The notes under the pieces are model-generated. The model worked only from the letters and a program-made list of their open reading frames with translations. It had not been told where the DNA came from and did not search any database. From Syngnathus acus (Eukaryota; Chordata; Actinopteri; Syngnathiformes; Syngnathidae), in assembly GCF_901709675.1 (NCBI RefSeq), contig NC_051104.1:3205501-3269500 (forward strand): DNA of 64,000 nucleotides, in the 5' to 3' direction. The position numbers were made by a program, and so were the translations under genes. Positions 57,801 to 64,000 of this stretch are shown in pieces. Numbering within the stretch: the stretch's first letter is position 1; each line of letters starts with the position of its first letter.

Positions 57801-58689
57801 AAGTGTGACAAAGAAAATCCACTTTGTAGTCTGGACCAGTCCCGCCGAAATGCAATAAAACCTTCGCCATCCCTCAGTGGTGACAGCTTGTCTGATGATT
57901 GGGCTGAATATAAATCTAAAAAAAAAAAAAAACATTGTCGCGTTCCTCGTCTGTGCTGGACAAACAACGGCGTGGCGCAGCGCACGGCAGCAGCGGCGCC
58001 GACCTTCACGCGTCATCGGGATAACATCGTATGAATACCTAACCTGCATTTCAATCTTGAATAAAAAAAAATATTTCACACAGAAACTCGGAGGGACGCT
58101 GTTGTAAAGGCCAAAGAAAAAAGGAAATCAATGAAAAGTAAAGCTCTCACACTCTTCTGAATTTTCATTCAAGGTAAAATGACCCGGACCTCCTCACGAT
58201 AGTCAAACATTTGTGACTATAGAGAAGCCATAAAAAATATATACTACAAAATACAAATAGTAATATAAAAAAAAAAACTGCTAAGAGAAACGCTTAGCTC
58301 GGATGCAGTCTTAAATATGATGAACTTGCCAGTGTGTTGTGTTAATACTTTACACACACACGTCATGCACAGGGAGAGATTGTGGAGAAAAGACCTTGAG
58401 CTTTATTTGCATATGAAAAGTAAACTCGTGTGTGGGAAGAGATATCCGCTTGGGTGGATGTTACACAAGCGCTGTGTTTCATTCACGCCTTTACGTCCTT
58501 GTTTTTTGCTTTCTGCAAGTATGTTGCTTGGCTTCATCAGCACAGTCAACACACTTGAATCCTTTTGGTTGTTTGAAAATAAGGCCCACAAAAGGCAAAT
58601 TTGCCTCAACAAGAAAAGAAACAAGAAAACTTCAAAAGGATTCTTTGACACCAAATCTTTTTTATTTCATTTGACGCTAATACCAACTC
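51851..58689. other. Gene-free sequence
   Basis: No coding exon or RNA gene recognised on either strand. Poly-T and poly-A tracts occur near 52350, 52906, 54848, 56071 and 57919. Confidence 0.5.
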
Positions 58690-58699
58690 TTTAAATACT

Positions 58700-59325
58700 G
58701 CCACTGGTGCTACGGACGGCTCCGACTCTTCCGATGGTACCACGGACAGTTCCGACTCTTCCGATGGTACCACGGACAGTTCCGACTCTTCCGATGGTAC
58801 CACGGACAGCCCTGACTGTTCCGCTGGTACCACGGACAGCTCCGATTCTTCCGCTGGTGCTACTGACGGCTCCGACTCTTCCGTTGGTACCACGGACAGC
58901 TCCGACTGTTCCCCTGGTGCCACGGACAGCTCCGACTGTTCCGCTGGTACCACGGACAGCTCCGATTCTTCCGCTGGTGCGACTGACGGCTCCGACTCTT
59001 CCGATGGTACCACGGACAGCTCCGACTCTTCCGCTGGTGCCACGGACAGCTCCGACTGTTCCGCTGGTACAACGGACAGCTCCGATTCTTCTGTTGGTAC
59101 CCTGGACAGCTCCGATTTTTCCACTGGTGCCCAATTCTTTCGCTGGTGCTACGGACAGCTCCAATTATTTTGTTGGTACCACGGACAGCGCCAATTCTTT
59201 TGCTGGTACCACGGACAGCTCCAGTACTTCTGTGGGTACCACGGACAAGTCCGATTCTTCCAACTCTTCCGTTGGCTCCACGGATAGAATTCTTTTTTTG
59301 ATACCGCGGACAGCTCCCATTAAGT
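58700..59325. repeat. 30-bp minisatellite, about 20 units
   Basis: The unit is GGTACCACGGACAGCTCCGA plus CTCTTCCGCT, with variants (GGTGCT/GGTGCC, GACTGTT, GATTCTT, CCGATGG). Units to about 59115 are in regular 30-bp phase; later units vary in length. Because 30 is divisible by 3, several frames stay open: LPMVPRTVPT-type on the + strand (206 codons) and ESELSVVPAE-type on the - strand (172 codons). No splice or start evidence supports translation. Confidence 0.93.
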
Positions 59326-59676
59326 AGTGTCTTTTAACTAAGATTTGCCTGGTTGGCTGAAGCTAGACAACTTTAAGCTAGAAAGTCAAAGTTTTGAAGT
59401 GAACTGCCACGGTAGCTCGTGCGTGAACACCTGACAGCAATGCAATTGAAAAGAGAATTTTCTAGATGACAAGTGTTGTGCGTTCGTGCCCTGGTATCTG
59501 AGTTGTGAGTCTTAAGCCGAAGCTGCCATCTTTGAGCATAGAAGGGACACCGAGGCGCCACATTGGAGGTGCGATGCTGATGGGCGAAAGACGCATTTGT
59601 GACTTTGAGCGGCGGCTTTGACACTTGCTGTGTGCTTCTCATGGGGCTGTCAGAAGATAACATGGCCTCAGGGTCT

Positions 59677-59710
<34 letters not shown>
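59677..59710 (+). repeat. (CTTG)n microsatellite
   Basis: Eight or nine CTTG units. Confidence 0.95.
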
Positions 59711-62700
59711 CCAACATGGTCAAGTTGTTACCTTAGATCTTCTTTGTAAACTTTGGGCCATCGTGTTTATTTTTTTGAAGGATTGCAAGGAGATTCAGTG
59801 TTTTGTTTTGCTGCCCCTCAAAATATGTTATACGTGGATGAAATGTTTGGTCACACCAAGTTCAGTCGGGATCAGATGCAATTTGGCGCTGATGTCAATC
59901 CTGTTAAAGCGGTAAGCGTCTACGACCCCGTGTATTTTTTTTTCTTTTGGTACAAAGCGTGCAGCGTAATTAACCTCTCGTGTGCGCTTTGAGGGCATCT
60001 AAGAGTGCAAACACACGAGCAGCTTCCATCAAACAACGTAGCGCTCTTTGCTTTAGCGCATCTACTCAGGCGCCCCGCGGAATCCTGTCCCCGGTGGGAG
60101 CAGATGAAGCCGCGAGTTGCTCTGCCGCGGGAGATTCGTCAATGAAGTCGTCTTGCCGATCGAGCGCTCGCTAAGCCTTCGGCGCCGCCATCCCGGAATC
60201 CTCTAAACGCTCGCGTGTTGTCGCGGCTTTTCTGACAATTAGAGTAGGAACATCCGGCAGGGTCCGACAGCTGACCTGCGACCTTGCCCTCTCAGCAGAG
60301 GCTTTGTTTTTGTGTTGTTGTTGTGAATCAGGATTTGAAGGTTGGGGTTGAAATATTAGCTAGCTAGTTTGCTAGCAAGATAGACAGCTTGAATGGATGG
60401 ACGGACTTTGGATGGGGCTTAGCCTCAATTACAGTTGTGGTGGTTTTGCCTTGCCTCCATCCTGATCGACTCGGCGGAACGAGCGCCAGGCGTCGCCACC
60501 CACGTCGCTGTTCATCCTGCGATGGATCTGGGCTGGTTCACAAGCTGCCTTCCAAACATCTGCCCTCTTCGCATGGCTCCCTCCACTATCCCTCATTGAT
60601 ATTCCTGGCAGCCGTCGCTCGACTTTTCAATCTCCAATTAGCCTCTGACAGAGCACGGCCGCTATCGCCGCTCGCATTGAAAGCATTCGCGGGATCTCCG
60701 CCCGCGAGGTCGGCCTGACGTTCTGACACGGAAACAAGAGACGGAGGGTGGTGTCGCCTGTTTTTGCAACTCTTTACCTAACGTGCAAAAACAGAACTAA
60801 TTGTTTGCCGGGAGAGGCAGTTTTATTCCAGGAGGCCTCGCTACGGAGCCGGCAGACACGCGCAAGTCCCCGTTGTTTGGCCAAATCCAAACAAAGCGCC
60901 TCTGTCGTCTCGGGCGCGACGGATGCGCCCCGGCGTTTGGCCATCAATTCCGTTAATTTCATTTCCCTGCAGTCGCTTGAAATGATATATGGCCGCACCC
61001 GATATGGAGGAATGATGCCGTGCAGCTTATGTGTGACTCTCGTGTGAACTGAGGGGAAGAGGAAGGCTCAAAACGGTCTAGTTAATGAAGCCCGACAAAC
61101 GGCTGACACTATTGGCTGATTAGAAAATCATCTGGCGTGACTACTCGCATTGATTTCTCCCATTGCCATCCGTCACCAGGTGCAGTCCAACCTTTAAATA
61201 CTCAATGGCGCCGGCGGAAGAGAATGAAAATCAGTCTTGTGGCACGCAAGATGGGGAATGGAATGAGACAGCTCCTCAGAAAATATGAACATGGCTCATT
61301 CCTGAAGGGCCAATGTGAAGATGGCGCCGTGACCCGTTAGCTTGCCGTCGCATTCAAATTGCGGCGCCGAGCAGTAAGTCGCCACGCACGGCTAACTCTT
61401 GTAGCCTGTCGTTCAACAGTATCTGTGAGATGAGCGCAATCACCGCTTTGGATAATTTAACATGAAGCTGCAGCACAGTTGGTTAGCATATAGCATTAGC
61501 CACATAGGCGTGAACATCAGATTGACTTTGACTTGAAGTTCCCAAGCTTCTTAATTGGACAAATGCGAGAGTGACTTTTTTTGTTGAGTCTAGGTAGGCT
61601 TCCATTTGAAAATGGATAATCGCTGTACAAAAAGAAAACTCAAAGCACCCCCGCACACACGAGAGGAAGAAGAGAAGAAGAGAAGTCCGTTCGGATGCAA
61701 TTGATTTGATGTCAAAAGCGGGTATCGGCTTCAAAGAGACGTTCCGCCGTTTCTCTTTTCAAGCATGGAGGCGTCGTGCCATGCCACTGGTCGTCAGCGC
61801 GACTAACAGGCGGCGTTGGTGGAGGTAAGGAAAAAAAAAAAAAGAAGAAATGTGCAAACGTGCCACGGGGAGGCCGGGAACAAATCAAAACATTATTTTC
61901 CTTGTTGACTTGAATAATGCATGCGCGCAGGCACACAATGGAAACAAGATGGAAATAATTGCGCTTCAAAACAAAACACGCTCAAAGTAACTTCAGCAAA
62001 TTGCTCATTAACGACGTGACTCGGAGGCGCGAAAAGAAGGAAATAAAGACAAAGGTCGTAAGGGAACACGTCACGCTGATTGGCCAAAATAGCGTCTGAT
62101 TAAAGAAATAACCAAACAAATACAAATCGGAAACAGCAGGAAATGAGTGAAGCAGTGCGGCGGGGGGGGGGGAGCTTGACTTAGCCGAGCCTCGGCTGGC
62201 TTGACTCTTTAAGTTCTACTTAGCCTCAGCCTTGCTTGAAGTTGAAATTCTTCCATTTGACGGAATGAATTTGAGCCCCGTCGCCGTTTTGATGCCATCA
62301 TTCTAATCCCAAAATAAACTACCTTGAAAGCCAAGGTGTCATTTTGAAGGAAGACATTTTGTCCTCTCATCTCCTGGCCAGAGTTGGGGACCAGCTTTGC
62401 GACGTCTGTTGGATTTCCCCGACCCAAACCTCACAGGACCAATTAGAAGCGAGTTTCCGAGCGTCGGCGCCTTCAATTCACATTCCACTGAGCCGATGTG
62501 ATTTGTCGGCGACAAACGGGCTCCCGAGAGTTAAGCCGGCTCTCGATGGCTTCATCGGACGCCCTCGTTTGTTCCTCGGCGCATGCACGCAACGGCGGCG
62601 GGTTTTCTGCCGGATTACGCTCGGTCGGCGCCGACCCAAAAAAGGTGAGCGCGAGATGTGCGGAAACGACACGGCGGCGCCTCGGGGAGTTCAGGAACGG

Positions 62701-64000
62701 CCACCGTTTTGCTGACTCGGCACAAAAGGGGACTATGGTGTCCTTGTTTGGAGCAAAAGTGGTCCTCATCGGTTGGGAAATGTGATGTAATCGATGGGAC
62801 CCAATTCTGCCTTCTGATTGGCCAAGCCAACTGTTTGTTTCAGTTCTTAACCCCGGAACGAAATTGCTCATTTGAAATCCCGATCCCAGTTTGACGTCCT
62901 ACTTTGACCCAACTTGAGCCCTAAGTGATCATGATGTTGGTCACATGACTTAGTGTGGAATGAGTTGGACTGTGGACGCTCTCCGCCTCAGTGAAGATCA
63001 CATCATTTGCTGAAGATTGATGAGGGAAAGAACATCCAATTACATTTTAAATATGTTGTTCCAAATTGCTTGTTTACGCAAATAATCAGCATTTTTATTT
63101 GACTTTTGATCTTTCGATAAACGTCCAGCTAAATTACGACAGTGAATGAATCTTAATAAGCTGTAAAAAGTGTCCCGCGAGTGTTACGCCTTCACGTCCA
63201 AATGGCAAAATCCATAATTGCGTGCGGCTGCTCCACGCGCCTCAGAATCGACACGCTCATAATTCCTGCCGCTTGCACAGCAGCGCCATTCCCGCCTTGC
63301 TAATTTGTTTTTTATTGTGCGGGCCGCCGGCAAGCGGGACCACACCGGATCGGCGCCGCATTCTCCTGAAATATTCATCGGCGTCCCGCGGGGCCCGTCC
63401 CGCTGAGACGGGAGCCAAACAAAAAAAGCTAATACGCTCCAAAGCGCTTTTCCGTCACAGTAAACATTTTGGACTTCCAAATAAGGCGCAAGTACGTCTC
63501 GGGAGCCGCCGAATGCCGGTGTCCCTTTCCTGCTGGCGATAGATAGCGAGGGAAAAAAAAGGTGCAGGAAAGAGAAGACGTTTTGGGTGCATTTGCCATC
63601 CTTTGCACGCATGCTAATGGCGGCTAAGATTCACAAACATGAGCAAAAAAGTCAAGCCAAGAAATAAATCTGCCCAGAGTTTCAAAGTAGGGCTATTCCA
63701 CTCACCCGTGTGGTCTTTTTTTTTTTCACCTCGTTGCCACACCATCGCTATCGCTACCACGTACCAGCGGGAGGAAGCTAATGAGTGCCACCACTCAGGT
63801 CACCTCGTCTCACTTGTAGTAATGAGCCGGCTCCCTCCAAGATAGCTTTTCAAACCTCATTGAATGAGATTCAATCCCGGAACTTCCCGCGTGCGCGGAA
63901 GGAGCCGACCGGTTGCCTCAAATTAGTCCAAAGTAACTCAACTTTTGTTCCATTGGCTCGTCAAGGAAAAACATCAGCGACAAGATGGGCGTTTCGGACA
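59711..64000. other. Gene-free sequence to the window end
   Basis: Several antisense-overlapping frames of 100-140 codons in GC-rich DNA (for example around 62500-62900 and 63200-63600) have no recognisable motif. No gene can be supported. Confidence 0.5.

Noticed and set aside
58700-59325. Possible CRISPR-like array
   Set aside because: Repeats are contiguous with no unique spacers, and the genome is vertebrate.
58606-59327. Three long repetitive open frames on both strands (157-206 codons)
   Set aside because: A 30-bp minisatellite keeps any stop-free frame open; no promoter, start context or conserved domain.
62344-62894. Overlapping 95-132-codon frames on both strands
   Set aside because: No family resemblance; four frames open at once points to base composition.

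Overview
The window is vertebrate nuclear DNA, almost certainly from a teleost fish. It holds one multi-exon gene with GT-AG introns, a type II classical cadherin, set in long gene-free DNA with microsatellites, a minisatellite, short inverted-repeat DNA transposons of fish type and a LINE remnant. There are no operons, phages, CRISPR arrays or bacterial genes. The fish assignment rests on the repeat families and on gene size: about 26 kb here, against hundreds of kilobases for the mammalian gene. I cannot name the species.

The gene is cdh18 (cadherin-18, type 2) on the + strand, coding from 24512 to 50563 in 11 exons. The signal peptide, the short prodomain ending in RPKR, the mature start GWIWNQFF, five extracellular cadherin (EC) domains, and the p120- and beta-catenin-binding tail all match the CDH18 subfamily. 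Exon lengths (237, 295, 120, 168+1, 188, 254, 137, 125, 118, 252+4 and 521-1) follow the standard type II cadherin pattern. A CpG-rich block at about 18.9-19.7 kb contains a likely non-coding first exon with a consensus donor at 19126/19127. It would splice to the 5' UTR part of the ATG exon, whose acceptor ends at 24286.

Layout: 1-18.8 kb is gene-free, with a perfect hairpin at 1.7 kb, a nested transposon at 8.8-9.5 kb, an element splitting a microsatellite at 10.2-10.7 kb, a degenerate direct-repeat pair at 14.5-15.0 kb and a large tetranucleotide array at 15.4-15.7 kb. The promoter and 5' UTR lie at 18.8-24.5 kb. The gene body lies at 24.5-50.8 kb, with transposons and simple repeats in introns 1, 2, 3, 9 and 10, two tiny introns (67 and 68 bp), and a poly(A) signal at 50760. 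The part from 50.8 to 64 kb is gene-free, with a tandem duplication carrying two cAMP-response-element palindromes and a 30-bp minisatellite open in several frames.

The most important anomaly is that cdh18 as given is not one open frame. There is an extra base in exon 4, up to four extra bases clustered over the transmembrane segment at the end of exon 10, and one missing base in the last exon. The surrounding protein is well conserved, so base-level assembly errors are the likeliest cause, but a recently broken allele is not excluded. I found no convincing new molecular system; the findings concern gene integrity, 5' leader structure, nested repeats and possible regulatory duplications.
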